Assembly (NCBI GenBank): GCA_963662175.1
Contig: OY759221.1
Location: 32,176,045 to 32,240,044 of the forward strand
DNA from: Aradus depressus
Lineage: Eukaryota > Arthropoda > Insecta > Hemiptera > Aradidae
Reading direction: 5' to 3'
Length of the DNA stretch: 64,000 nt
In this document: positions 33,590 to 44,929 of the stretch, one piece after another
Layout of the letters: each line of letters starts with the position of its first letter
Numbering within the stretch: position 1 is the first letter of the stretch
Translations under genes and position numbers: made by a program
The notes under the pieces: model-generated
What the model was told of the DNA's origin: nothing
What the model saw: only the letters and a program-made list of their open reading frames with translations
The model's database searches: none

Positions 33590-34060
33590 ATAAACTCGAA
33601 ATTTTATATGCGTATTTAGGACCTTATAAGGGCGACACCTATTGATTTTCAGTCAAACTGAACTAAGGGAAGGGAGGAATTAGGGATAGCACAACCTCTC
33701 TAATAACTGGCGTTGAATAATGTATTTACATGAAATTTAATAAGTAAATTCAAAGCACTATAAAGACGACACTTATTAATTTTCAGGGGAATCGAGAAAG
33801 GAAGCGTGGGATCAGAGGAGGCTCAATCAAAAACTAAAGATAAAAAAAAATTATATTTGAATTCGTCTCCGTAAGAATAGAGAAGGGGGCTCGTCTTCTT
33901 AGCCGACATAATGAATATATCGACGCAAAATTTAGTATGAGAATTCAGAAGCCACTATAAGTCAAATATTGAGTTGTAACCCAAACGGTCGATTGGCTTT
34001 AGAGGGAGAGCGAAAACATAATTGATTAATTTGTGCTGGGCAAGTACTGATTCACCGACG
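33590..34060 (+). repeat. Family E dispersed repeat, 3' half
   Basis: Shows GACACCTATTGATTTTCAGTC-like, GTCAAATATTGAGTTGTAAC, GGTCGATTGGCTTTAGAGGG and TGCTGGGCAAGTACTG blocks in the expected order. A family-1 core stub (CTGATGATGACGC at 34095) follows. Confidence 0.65.
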
Positions 34061-34431
34061 AATTTATATTTTATATTAATTCATATATGTGCCACTGATG
34101 ATGACGCAGTTTCATTTTCACAGCTACTTCTTACTTATCACTTATGAACAATGGTTGTCTTCTTGACTATGGTTCTTTCGTAAAGATTATTAGGTGAAAT
34201 TTTATGGATATAATCAAGACTCTCTTGGCTCTGTTAAGAGATTTTATGTTCCATTATTTTCAGGAACATGTTTCCTCCCTAACTGAACTTCTGTTTAATG
34301 TTTATGCTATCTTGTTATTGATTGCACTTTATCGTTGTCTATTTTTGCATACAGACTAAACATCTAGATCCGAGAGGTGACATACTTCGAAAGAGCAGCA
34401 AACATTTTTTAAGACAATAATAATAATAATA

Positions 34432-35197
34432 ATAATGGAAAAAAAACACTATTCAAATGCCAACGTTTCGATATATTTTATATCATCATCAGGGCCTACA
34501 AACATGGGGGGAAATCAAGATTAGAATCAAAAATAAACAAAAATTTTTTTTGTTGATAAACATTACTGAACGTTAAAAATACATTATAACAAGTTAAAAA
34601 TTGAAACTGACTTACTAAGAATAATTACTAAACATTAAAATTAAATATGAATACATTACCTACTAAACATAAACATTAATAATGGAAATAGACAAATAGG
34701 TGGAACATAATAAAGAGTAAACATTAAAATGACTTACTATGAATAAGCAGGGTTGGGGAGAAGACATGTACATTGGATGGAGTCTTACATTGCAATGAAA
34801 TGGTACAATAATACAGGGGTGCTGAAGGCACCAGGTACATGGAGCTCGGAAAACCCCGTCATAACTGTCACATTACAGCAGAAATGTTGAAAGTAATATA
34901 AATATGTATTATTAAGGTTGTTGGTGTCTGTATACTCTAACACATACATATAGATAATTAATAAATAATAAAAAAAAATATATAATACACAAAAAAAAAT
35001 ATATAATACACAAAAAAAAATAAATAAAAAAAAAAATAAAAAATAGATAATATAGATATTGGAGACAGAACTATGATGTCAGCTCTTGCTAAGTAAATTG
35101 GCATAACAATTACTTAGGTTATTAGTGTTTTTTTCCATCAGGAAAAAGTTTTTTTTTTTTCCATCTTTGACTGACCCTCAATATTCCTACAATTAGA
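34432..35197 (-). mobile_element. Hammerhead-like element, family 4, long copy
   Basis: Read on the minus strand: TTGTAGGAATATTGAGGGTC ... at 35197, a ~600-bp AT-rich interior, then CCCATGTTTGTAGGCC and the core CTGATGA-T-GATATA/TATATC-GAAAC at 34466-34492. The 3' side has lost its inverted-repeat arm at an (AAT)n run (34410-34436). The copy at 63452 keeps that arm. Interior is non-coding. Confidence 0.6.
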
Positions 35198-35651
35198 ATC
35201 TACAGTCGCTAATCAACATCTAAATAATAATAATAATATTTATTTGCGTTGAACCATAATGTAGTAATTGGATACGTCATCAAAATCTATACATCAAGAT
35301 ACATAAATTAGATACATAAACAGTCATTAAATCCTAGGTAAAAATAATCATACTACTAATAAATACAATAAATTCAGTTTTAAGTTGTAATTTCAATATG
35401 ATAAATTTTTTTATTTTATTTTTTTTTAAATATTTTATTTTATTTTTTTGTAGAAAATACACTTTTACAGAAAGGTTCCTTCACCTTATACAAATACAGT
35501 CAAAAATAATCAGTAAATTAAAAAAACAATGCTACTTTCTAAGAGAAAATTTTAAAAACTCTTAATGATAAAGGAGAAAAAAAAAATATATATATAAAAT
35601 AACTGAATTGAAAGTAAGTTTATAAACAGTCGAAAAACAGAGAGTATAATT

Positions 35652-36011
35652 TTAAAATCGCGATCGGATATTTTTATGCTTCCCTCCCTGAGTTGTCCCT
35701 ATTTTTTTACTTGCGTCACACTTAAGTAAAATGTTTTTACCAAGATTTATTATATAGTCGAGTAGAAGCTCGATATTTAGGTCTTCGTGGATTTGTAGGA
35801 TGGTGGTGTCCCTCGAGTAGCTTCCAACCAACCTAAGGCATTTGTTTTGGGATACTTGAAGAGTTTGTATGTTGGTGTTGCTGGCAAGACCGGCCGACAC
35901 TGGGCATGCGTATGTAATGACTGGCCTCAACAGAAGCTTGTATATGGAGGAGTCTATTGGTTTGGTTAAGGGCTGCATTTCTGTGGAGTAATGGGAATAA
36001 GGAGAACACAA
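35652..36011 (-). pseudogene. LINE RT C-terminal fragment (Jockey-like)
   Basis: 119-residue frame with SSIYKLLLRPVITYACPVSA, NIQTLQVSQNKCLRLVGSYS and ILQIHEDLNIELLLDYI, the thumb/post-RT segment of Jockey-type LINEs. Close to 7560-7802. No catalytic motif. Confidence 0.75.
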
Positions 36012-36194
36012 GTCCGTTTTATAATTCTTCTAAAAGTGTAATTTTTCTCGACGATATTTTAGGACGTTCTTACATCCCTTTCTCGGTCATGTGCGAAATA
36101 TAGAAAATAAAAAAAAATAATAATTGAAAAAAATAAATAAATATATGTATATATAATACAAATAATAATACATAAAATACAATAGAAATAAAAA

Positions 36195-36592
36195 AATTAA
36201 GAAGATTCTCCCCTAACCCCTTTGGCTGATTTGGTTGAAAAACAATGGGTGTCGTCATTAGAGTGTTGTGAATTGCCATATAAAATTTCATGTCGATACA
36301 TTCAATCCATCAGCAGTTATTATTTTTTTTTTTTTACGCCTCCCCCTAATTACCCCCTATCCTTATGGTCGATTTGGCTGAAAAACAATAGGTGTCGTTG
36401 TAAGAGAGTTGTAGATTCACACATAAAATTTCGTATCGATACTTTCATTCTATCAGGAGTTATCGTGTTTAAGACATTTTTTTTTTTTTCATTTTTGGAA
36501 TCTAGAGGTCGAAATTCCGTTGAAAACCGCATCAAATTTTTGACCGATTACATAACTTCATCTATACTTCGTATGGCTGGGGAAGAAAAAAA
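36195..36592 (-). repeat. Family E dispersed repeat with terminus
   Basis: Minus orientation; two subunits (CATAAAATTTCGTATCGATA at 36421) and the terminus CTATACTTCGTATGGCTGGG GAAG near 36566. It is a mirror of the copy starting at 24318. Confidence 0.65.
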
Positions 36593-36599
36593 ATGACAG

Positions 36600-38149
36600 G
36601 TAAAGTCAAGGTGAGAGAATCTATCATTAAGAACTCTTTACAAAGAGAGTGGGTGGACGAAAGGGGCATTGTATAGCGGAGAGAGGAGGGCGGAGCTGAG
36701 CGAAGCGGTTTGAAACCCTAGCCAAGGGGTGACACACCAGGCACAGTCTGGTGGGAGCCCAGGACAATAGGGTAAAATAACCATAATAAAAGGACTTTGG
36801 GGGAGGGGGGGATTATTGGGAGGGGAGGTGGAACCCCTAACAACCAACGTAGGATTAACTGAACATTTAACAGGAGTTCAAACCTCGGTGATCGAGAACC
36901 ACCCCTCCCATCTTTTGTAGGTCGTCTATTTACCGGAGCCCCCTATTCAGAAGTAGTCAGTTGTGACAAAAATCTACAGTGCAGCATCAGGTAAGTTCAT
37001 GAGCATTAAGTTGCAGGGATATTGAGTTGGATTGTTATTAGGACTCATGCCCGGGCTTATCGCCGGTGTTTCCCTATTTGCATATACCCAGAATGCGCAC
37101 CTACGAATTATACCCACTATGTGTACACTCTTTTAACCATTTGAGGGGCAGGGAAGATTTTTTTCAGAGCCGACATTGCAGCCAATATTCACTTTTTTAG
37201 GGCTCCAATCAGGCACCTGAGCTATAATCAGACGGAACATCCTCTTGTAAGTCACTAGCAATTTATTTGGCAAAAGTGCAAATACTATTGGAACAATGTG
37301 GGTCTCCTGATTTGTACTACCCAAATCTGCATAAATGATGTATATCTGCATGCAGGCAAGTTTTTTTTTCCGTATAAAATGGAATCGGAGTTAGGTGCAA
37401 ACAGGTAACAAAAGTTGTCGAACCCTTTCAGTTCCCCCCCAGGTAATTCCCCCCCACCCCCCCCACCCCCCCCAAGTATACGTATAGTGGGTATACGCAA
37501 TTTTGGTTTCGTAGGATATCGATTTAGAATTGTCAGACTTTAAATAGATGTGCAGGTATGCTTGGCCAAAAATAAAGAAGGACTGATGATGTCAGAAACT
37601 GGTAATTAAATGGAATTGAGAAAGTTAATAATAATAATATATATACCTAATATTTATTTATCATGAATAATAATATTTGTTTAAAAGTTAAATAAAAAAT
37701 TAAAAAAAAACCCGCACACTTTTTTTTTTTTACCGAAACCTTGGTGGGGAGGGCTTTTTTTGAGGGGGGGGGGGGGAGTCTTGAAGGGATTAAGGGGGAG
37801 GGGCTTGGCCTGATAAACATTTGAGCTCAAACCCCATGTCTCTCTCTAGCTGTAATAGAGGCCGAGATCCCTATACAGGCTCTGATGAAACCTGAAGATC
37901 TTGGAGACGGCATACCCAATTTCCAACAAACATGGCTAAGAACCATCTCGCAAATACCAGCTTTTGAAAAAAAAAACTCTTTGAAATCGGTTCAGCCGTT
38001 TTGGAGCTACGATGCCACACACACACAGAGACAAAGGCTTCAAACTTCCTCTTTTATGTTGGGGGTTAAAAAATAAAAAAAGTAATATAAAATTTCTAAT
38101 AACAAATAAATACATTAGATACTATATTTGCGTATATCTTAGTTACCTA
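36600..38149. other. Unassigned stretch, SINE stub at 37036-37066
   Basis: Contains purine/pyrimidine-rich runs (C runs near 37433-37473, G runs near 37766-37776) and a short SINE end (GACTCATGCCCGGGC at 37041). No gene recognised. Confidence 0.3.
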
Positions 38150-38890
38150 CGTATAGGCGACGTTATGTAATCGGACAGATATTCGAAATTGAGTTTACAA
38201 CGAAATTTCATTTTTCCGAACTCCTGATTCCAAAAAGGAAAACAATAATTCTGTGTGTATTTGTGCGTGTGAACTCGAAAGAATGAATAGATCGACAGGA
38301 ACACAAATATTCTAATAGCTGCCGTTGTAATGAATATATAGACACAAAATTTCATAAGTAAATTCAAAAGCACATAAGAACAAACAAAATATTTTTTTGC
38401 GGAATCGGCCAAAGGGGAGGATCATAGGAGAGAGCTCAACTAAAAAACACTAATAACTGCCGATATAATGATTGTTTCGACACAAAATTTAGTATGAGGA
38501 TTCAGAAGACCAAACGATCTACTTAATATGAAGATGGCTGATGTAGTGAGAAGTGATTATTTCACAGGATGTCAAATATAAGATAGTCTGACCTCTCACA
38601 GATTTTTATTGGTAGTAATAGCTAGCCGGCTTTCGAGGTTTCCCTCATCATCAGGCAGTCTACAAAAGAACCATCCTTAAAATAATATGTAATATAAATA
38701 GCAAAGGTAAATAATTAAATTGAAAACACAATTTTTGATTAAACATACCTGATAAAAAATTAAAAATTATATTTGACATCCTGTAAAACGATCTACTGGT
38801 TTATAGAGAGGGAGAGAGAAATCTGAATTGATTAATTCGTGCTGTGGAAGTAGGTACATTCAATTCGTGAATATCGGCACTAAGTGGACT
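38150..38890 (+). repeat. Family E dispersed repeat, split by a hammerhead-like element
   Basis: Pieces 38150-38523 and 38798-38890 join into one copy across the insertion at 38524-38785. Subunit block GCCGTTGTAATGAATATATA near 38322. Confidence 0.65.
38524..38785 (-). mobile_element. Hammerhead-like element, family 3
   Basis: 262-bp insertion in family E with a perfect 12-bp target duplication AAACGATCTACT (38512-38523 and 38786-38797). On the minus strand it starts TACAGGATGTCAAATATA, has the core CTGATGA-T-GAGG(GAAA)CCTC-GAAA at 38631-38654, repeats the start inverted (TATATTTGACATCCTGT, 17 of 17), and ends with a ~40-nt tail containing CTTCTCACTACATCAGCC. Non-coding. Confidence 0.8.
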
Positions 38891-39429
38891 TTAATTATAA
38901 ACACCCCCCTCATGGTTGACTGGACAACGAAGGAAACAAAAGGCATACTGAAATTCAAGAGTTATTGTCAAGATAGACATCAGCAATGAGAAATACGATA
39001 GCTAGCGGGGTTGAAGAATAGGACGTACGTTCTGTATCCAATTTGATACAGTGAAAGGGACCAATATCGCTCTCACATCGGACCAGAATAGGGGGTGGGA
39101 AAAAAACTACGGGCTTGAGGGGTGGGGAGACGAAGACTTAAACTAGAAAGAACAACATGGGGAGTTAACAATGTACAATAAATTGTAGTAGGGGGGCAGG
39201 GGGGAGGGGGGGGGGGGGGGCGCCAGGTGGTAGGGGAGGCCCCATTCAAAATCAGAGTCCATTGATAATGTCCAACGATAATAATTATTGTAGAGGGTAG
39301 GGCACGTGGGCTCCCACCTGGCTTCAAACGGCTCACACCTCGACCTATCCTTAATAAGTCATTAGGATCAGAGAGGCATCAGTCGCTCAGGCAAACATTT
39401 ATAACTTAATTTATCATATGTTTATTTTA

Positions 39430-39697
39430 GGTTAGGTTAGGTTTTATGACTCATGCCCGGGCTTTAACTAGGAGGTCATATCGCCTACTACCAGAGCGCT
39501 CTTTCGTCACTCTGGTGGACATGAGCCCGACTCTACTGTGGGAGTCCTAAATTTTGCCTACCCTAAATTTTAATTCACCTAGGGTAGGAGTCTTTAACGA
39601 GTACCTGACATCGTACAGGCTCGGGACCATCGCTTAACGTCCCATCCGAAGGACGGCGTGCTTAAGTTTATTTTACCTCCCAAATAAAATAAACGTG
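39430..39697 (-). mobile_element. 5'-truncated tRNA-derived SINE with 11-bp target duplication
   Basis: Lacks the tRNA head: on the minus strand it begins near GTTTATTTTATTTGGGAGG and ends CATGAGTCATAAAACCTAAC then CTAACC. Perfect TGTTTATTTTA at 39419-39429 and 39698-39708. 5' truncation with a target duplication indicates LINE-assisted insertion. Confidence 0.9.
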
Positions 39698-39744
39698 TGT
39701 TTATTTTATATATTTTCCTCACACTAGCCCCAACTAAACTAGAA

Positions 39745-40135
39745 CACTACACTCGCCACACTACTCTTCATATGGGTTGTCCTGTTTCGCTCGGCACAAG
39801 ACAGAATGACTGGTCAGGTTCCATAACAAAGTTCTCCGCGTTGCCATTAACGCGCCTTGGAAGGTACGTCTGAGATACGCAGGGATGCTGAGTGTTCCAG
39901 ACGTTCGAGACTTCATGTAGCGACGAGGTTCAGGTGTGTTTCTGAAGCCGCTACCTTTGGCATTGGGGGACCTCTGCTACACCGTCGTCTGAAGCCCCGG
40001 TTTGTTCAAGACATTATCCCTTGACTCTCTTTATTATTATTTTGTTTATATTTTTAAAATTATGATTATAATTATTTTTTTAATTGTGAATAGCGCTTTT
40101 GCGCTGAACCAATAAAAGTGTTTTCTCTCTCTCTC
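39745..40135 (+). pseudogene. LINE 3' end (RT C-terminal fragment and 3' UTR)
   Basis: Translation gives FHNKVLRVAINAPWKVRLRY and AGMLSVPDVRDFM, matching the FxxKxLRxxxNAPWxVR pattern of Jockey-type LINEs. The 3' end has GAACCAATAAAAGTGTTTTC with a poly(A) signal and a (TC)n end. Several stops. Confidence 0.65.
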
Positions 40136-40668
40136 TTATATATTTAAATATAGTTAGTATTAGACAATACAAAAGTTGAAAAAGTTCTTTGTTTTTATTT
40201 ATTTCTTATATACATATATTTTATATTTTGGAACGGTCCTGGGGTACCAGGATAATGGGAAATACATTAAAAAAATAATTAAATAATAAATTGAAAATTA
40301 TGAATATTGAATTGAGAAAGCTTCGATATGAGTGAGGGGGGGAGAAAGCCGGTCTGTCGTCGGTCCTGGAAGTATATCTTTGTAAAATTACTACAATAAT
40401 CATTTAAAATAAGTTTTTCCTCTTTCCTGTAAACCTCTCAAAATTGAGATATGCCGTGTTGCTGCTTAAGCGACGATTTATTTATTTATTTTATTAGCTT
40501 TCGATATACTTAGTAATATCGACACAAATCGTAGAAATGTATTTACACATTAAATTATTGATGCAAATCTGAATCCTCTAATTAAATTTTGTGTCGATAC
40601 ATTCATTACTTCGCCAGTTATTAGAGTTTTTGTATTAAGTCTTCCCTAATTCCTCCCTCAGTAGTCCT

Positions 40669-40829
40669 TTAGGCTCTAAGCAGTACGGGTGGAATGCACC
40701 CTTGATGATGACGCTGTTGCATCGAAAACCCTTTCTGGTCAAAAAAAAAACAGTGGGAAGACAAACGTCTTTTGTTTCTATGAAAAATCTCGTCACACAT
40801 TAAGTTAGTTAGTAAACCATCACATATGG
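40669..40829 (+). mobile_element. Hammerhead-like element, family 1, 3' part
   Basis: Core with first base changed (TTGATGATGACGC...GAAAA, 40702-40727), AACAGTGGGAAGAC, and a tail ending ATCACATATG. The tandem array starts exactly at this terminus. Confidence 0.65.
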
Positions 40830-41581
40830 ACTATAGTTTTAATGGTTTTCGCAACACGGTAGGATGTACCGCAGTCTGCCGCCATATCCGATTGTGCAAC
40901 TCTTGGCTAGATCCGGTGCTCTGGTATTGTTCCCTTATCCCCCCTATCACATATGGACTATAGTTTTAATGGTTTTCGCAACACGGTAGGATGTACCGCA
41001 GTCTGCCGCCATATCCGATTGTGCAACTCTTGGCTAGATCCGGTGCTCTGGTATTGTTCCCTTATCCCCCCTATCACATATGGACTATAGTTTTAATGGT
41101 TTTCGCAACACGGTAGGATGTACCGCAGTCTGCCGACATATCCGATTGTGCAACTCTTGGCTAGATCCGGTGCTCTGGTATTGTTCCCTTATCCCCCCTA
41201 TCACATATGGACTATAGTTTTAATGGTTTTCGCAACACGGTAGGATGTACCGCAGTCTGCCGCCATATCCGATTGTGCAACTCTTGGCTAGATCCGGTGC
41301 TCTGGTATTGTTCCCTTATCCCCCCTATCACATATGGACTATAGTTTTAATGGTTTTCGCAACACGGTAGGATGTACCGCAGTCTGCCGCCATATCCGAT
41401 TGTGCAACTCTTGGCTAGATCCGGTGCTCTGGTATTGTTCCCTTATCCCCCCTATCACATATGGACTATAGTTTTAATGGTTTTCGCAACACGGTAGGAT
41501 GTACCGCAGTCTGCCGCCATATCCGATTGTGCAACTCTTGGCTAGATCCGGTGCTCTGGTATTGTTCCCTTATCCCCCCTA
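40820..41581. repeat. Six tandem 127-bp repeats
   Basis: Units start at 40820, 40947, 41074, 41201, 41328 and 41455, period 127. They look almost identical; one clear difference is CCGACATATCC for CCGCCATATCC in the third. Each unit begins with TCACATATGGACTATAG and ends TTATCCCCCCTA. Homogeneity implies recent expansion. No coding. Confidence 0.95.
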
Positions 41582-41859
41582 CCCCCAGGTCTGTCTGATC
41601 GGTACAGGGTCTCCTTTGTCAGCCCCACGTGCCTCTCCACATCTGTTCCTTTCCTAGATCTCCGGATCCAACCATCACCGGCTATACCCCATAATAATTG
41701 CGCATTGTTCAGATGGTGAAATGTGGTTGCATTGTACCTTAAAGGGATTGCACCAAACTGTTAAATACGCTATTTTAAAATATGCTAATCTGATAAATTT
41801 GTTATAGCCAACCAAACGAATACAAATATTTTTGTGGCCTTTTAATGATGAGTACAAAC

Positions 41860-41953
41860 TATTTTAAAAAGGGTGCATTTTTTCATGGTTGAATAATTTT
41901 TTAAAGGTAGATGTCAGTGGCCTATACTTGAAAGATATATAAATCCGGCACTG
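41860..41953 (+). mobile_element. hAT-like element, right-end fragment (copy 1)
   Basis: CAGTGGCCTATACTTGAAAG and TATATAAATCCGGCACTG are the same as the right end of the element at 42924-43649, with weaker similarity further left. It is followed by the same truncated SINE junction. Confidence 0.7.
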
Positions 41954-42480
41954 GTGGAATGAGCCCGACTCTACTCTGGGAGTCCTAGGTTAGGTTAGGT
42001 TTTATGACTCATGCCCGGGCTTTAACTACGAGGTCATATCGCCTACTACCAGACCGCTCTTTCGTCACTCTGGTGGACATGAGCCCGATTCTACTGTGGG
42101 AGTCCTAAATTTTGCCTACCCTAAATTTTTATTCACCTAGGATAGCAGTCTTTAACGAGTACCTGACATCGTACAGGCTCGGGACCATCGCTTAACGTCC
42201 CATCCGAAGGACGGCGTGCTTAAATGTTTTTTACCTCCCAGATAAAATAAACTAAGGGCCTTGGTCGGGTTTTGAACCCACGATCTTGAGCTCAGAAGAC
42301 AAGCACGCATACCACTGAGCTACCGGCGCCCTCTCTGGGAGTCCTAAATTTAGTCTACTCTAATTTTTTATTTACCTAGGGTAGGGGTCTTTAACGAGTA
42401 CCTAACATCACCAACGCTTAACAAAGGACCTCGGCCGGGTTTCGAAGCCGCCATCTTGAGCTCAGAAGAAATATGTATGA
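41954..42480 (-). mobile_element. Old SINE interrupted by a younger SINE
   Basis: Pieces 41954-41987 and 42333-42480 form one diverged SINE with an internal deletion (CAACGCTTAACAAAGGACCT joins distant blocks). The younger SINE between them duplicated 14 bp of it. Confidence 0.8.
41988..42332 (-). mobile_element. tRNA-derived SINE, full length, nested in an older SINE
   Basis: Minus strand: GAGGGCGCCGGTAGCTCAG head, B box GGGTTCAAAACCC, complete body, tail ATGAGTCATAAAACCTAACC TAACC. Perfect 14-bp duplication CTCTGGGAGTCCTA at 41974-41987 and 42333-42346. Confidence 0.92.
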
Positions 42481-43086
42481 GTGAAAGAAGTAACCTCGAT
42501 TTAAGGTATAGTTTCTCAGGTTATTCATGCGCGAACCAGTCTTTTGTCAGAGGAGTGTCTGGTGGGGAAGTGAAGCGAATTTATGTATTATCCGAGATAA
42601 GGAAGTTACGATGGAGTAGACAGAGAGTCTAGAGACTCCCCGGGGAGAAGACGAAATTAGATTTATTTAGAGGCGACAAAATAGGTTTACCTTCACAATT
42701 AGGAACTCACTCCTTCTCATGTACTACCTGCCTCTTTCACCCAACAAACACTCGGATTGATATTGATACGTTAAACTAGTATCGAGATTCATTGAAATTC
42801 AGAGAAGGGGAAGCCTGGGACCGAAAACAATAAAGGAAATTAGTTATTATGACTCATGCCCGGGCTTTAACTACGAGGTCATATCGCCAATTACCAGAGC
42901 GCTCTTTCGTCGCTCCGGTGCACCAGTGCCGGATTTAGCAATAGGCCCAGTAGGGCAGCAAATTTGAAAGATTATATTTTTCAAATTTTCATAAAATAAT
43001 TGTAAAAATCAATTTTTAACATTTAAATTGTATGTTTATCAAATCAATAGACAGTTGATATTGATACTTTATAATATAAAGACGAT

Positions 43087-43189
43087 ATATTTCACGACCA
43101 TCAATAACACTATTGATCTTTAATATATTATATATTATATTAATATATTATATTAAAGATCAATAGTGTTATTGATGGTCGTGAAATAT
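43087..43189. repeat. Inverted duplication inside the hAT remnant
   Basis: ATATTTCACGACCATCAATA and the following ~25 bp reappear inverted at 43145-43189, with an AT-rich centre near 43135. The right arm overlaps the start of the transposase fragment. Confidence 0.85.
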
Positions 43190-43363
43190 GGATATTTTAA
43201 TATCGGTGAAAGAAGCTTTTCTTGTCTAAAAAGAGTGAAAAATAATCTAAGAACATCACTATGCAAAGAAAAATTTAATTCTTTCGATCTTTTATGTATC
43301 GACTCTGAAATTATGAGTTATGATATTATCGATGATTTTGCTAATAAGAAATCACACAGATAG
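43166..43363 (+). pseudogene. hAT transposase C-terminal dimerisation fragment
   Basis: 65-residue frame with ERSFSCLKRVKNNLRTSLCK, LLCIDSEI and YDIIDDFANKK. It fits the hAT C-terminal dimerisation domain of ZMYM1-like transposases (ERSFSxLKxIKxxLRSxM ... LxxLxLLxIExxI). The catalytic RNase H-like part is missing. The ATG falls in the inverted duplication and is not the native start. Confidence 0.85.
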
Positions 43364-43829
43364 CTATTGTGAATTGACCTATATAAGATTTTAAGTATAT
43401 AAGTCAATATAAACAGTCCTTATGGTAAACTACAGAAAAATTTATTTTTTAATTGTTTAATTGAGAAGAAAAGTTTTATATTCTGTTCAAAATTCATTGT
43501 TATTATTTATGACTTATTAATAATAGTCTTATAAATAGCTGTATTATATTCAATAAAAAGTATCGGAGTTGCAATGTTTGAATATTTTATACAAGTAGGT
43601 ACAATACAATCAGTGGCCTATACTTGAAAGATATATAAATCCGGCACTGGTGGAATGAGCCCGACTCTACTATGGGAGTCCTAAATGTTGCCTACTCTAA
43701 ATATTTATTCACCTAGGGTAGGGGTTTTTAACGGGTAACTAACATCGTACAGGCGCGGGAGCAACGCTTAACAAAGGATCTCGGCCTGGTTTCGAACACG
43801 TCATCTTGAGCTCAGAAAAAATAGGTTTG

Positions 43830-44929
43830 AAATGTTTTATTATATAAATCAAAAATATAACATTAAGTTAATTGACAATATAAGTCTTTGTAAAAGTGAA
43901 AAATCATTATTTAAATAGGAATAGGACATCGAAAAAAATAATAGAGATTAGCATAGGGTAAAACGAATGAAAGCGGCTAGCTGGGAGCTAGGAAGTAGAG
44001 TTTGTGGGGGGTATTGAAGATTGACCTTAAAATCTAGGCTAACTCCATAGTTGTTAAAAAACTGTCTGTATCGGGGATGTAGCCGCAGTGGGGTACTTGA
44101 AACGTCTTGTGCGTGCTGCAGAGAGTGTACGGGCACTAGGGTACAGCAATGACGTAACCAAATACACAACGTGTCGAACGTAGAGCCGCCATAGCCGAGC
44201 AACTGGCAAATTTCTGCAACAAATTACACACTTGTAAGCCTTATAACTCCTGAAGAGCACCGGTTCTACCTACTACAGCAGAGTGAGATCTCTCAAACGC
44301 GACCGCTCCCGCTCGGATCGACAAAAGCACTGCTGAGCTAGCCCTCTGCCGTGCGTGAGGCTTTTAGCTCCGATTGCGTCATGCGTGGCGCGACAACGGG
44401 GCCACTTGCGAACGCGACACATGCGTGATCGAGTAATGGCTTATTTCCTCTACACAACTATACCAAAGTAAGGTGCGCAGGTAGTACGGTTGAAATATAA
44501 TAATATAAGCGATATTAGTGTTACATATTTTCGTTACATGCGGTTTTAGCAAGCGACCCCTAACTGACGAAATGAAAGACGTTTCACGTCAAAATTATGA
44601 TAAATGTTATTGGTATATATATATATATATTGTTATTGATTATTTGAATTCAATTTTAAAATTCTATTTCCAAAATTCCAATCAATGTCAGTAAAATTCA
44701 TACAATAATAGAGGTATAGGAAAGAGGACTCAAAGAATATGTGGACATGTCAAAATCGGAGCCAATCTCTTTGATGTTTAGAAGGCGGATAGCGTCCAAT
44801 GCGAATGGTCTTGGACCAATGTTTGCAGTCGGCATGTTCAACCTTCGGACAATCTCTCAGCTAGACTTCACAACATTACTTTACAAAATGTTTGAATTGC
44901 CTCAAGACTCCTAGGAGTCTTCTTTTTAC
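43830..44929. other. Unassigned; CpG-rich patch at 44270-44420
   Basis: 44270-44420 has many CG dinucleotides (ACGCGACC, GCGTGGCGCGAC, GAACGCGACACATGCG) against an AT-rich background. It could be an old promoter or transposon end. No frame with a domain. Confidence 0.35.

Larger units (their letters stand above)
42924..43649 (+). mobile_element. hAT-like transposon remnant
   Basis: Termini CAGTGCCGGATTTA / TAAATCCGGCACTG are inverted repeats typical of hAT elements. An 8-bp target duplication is expected but not clean here (CGGTGCAC against GTGGAATG). Length 726 bp, with only the end of a transposase gene. Confidence 0.75.
42838..43820 (-). mobile_element. SINE interrupted by a hAT-like element
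   Basis: Pieces 42838-42923 and 43650-43820 are one SINE (ATTATGACTCATGCCCGGGC on the left; B box and CTTGAGCTCAG on the right). It has the same internal deletion as the SINE at 41954-42480. Confidence 0.8.

Noticed and set aside
39427..39445. Telomeric (TTAGG)n array
   Set aside because: Only about three units, and they are the tail of a SINE with a target duplication. Not a telomere or interstitial telomere array.
40820..41581. CRISPR-like array
   Set aside because: Units of 127 bp repeat without unique spacers, in an animal genome. It is a satellite.
42916..43657. Clean 8-bp hAT target duplication
   Set aside because: Flanking 8-mers (CGGTGCAC and GTGGAATG) do not match well. The hAT call rests on termini and the transposase fragment instead.
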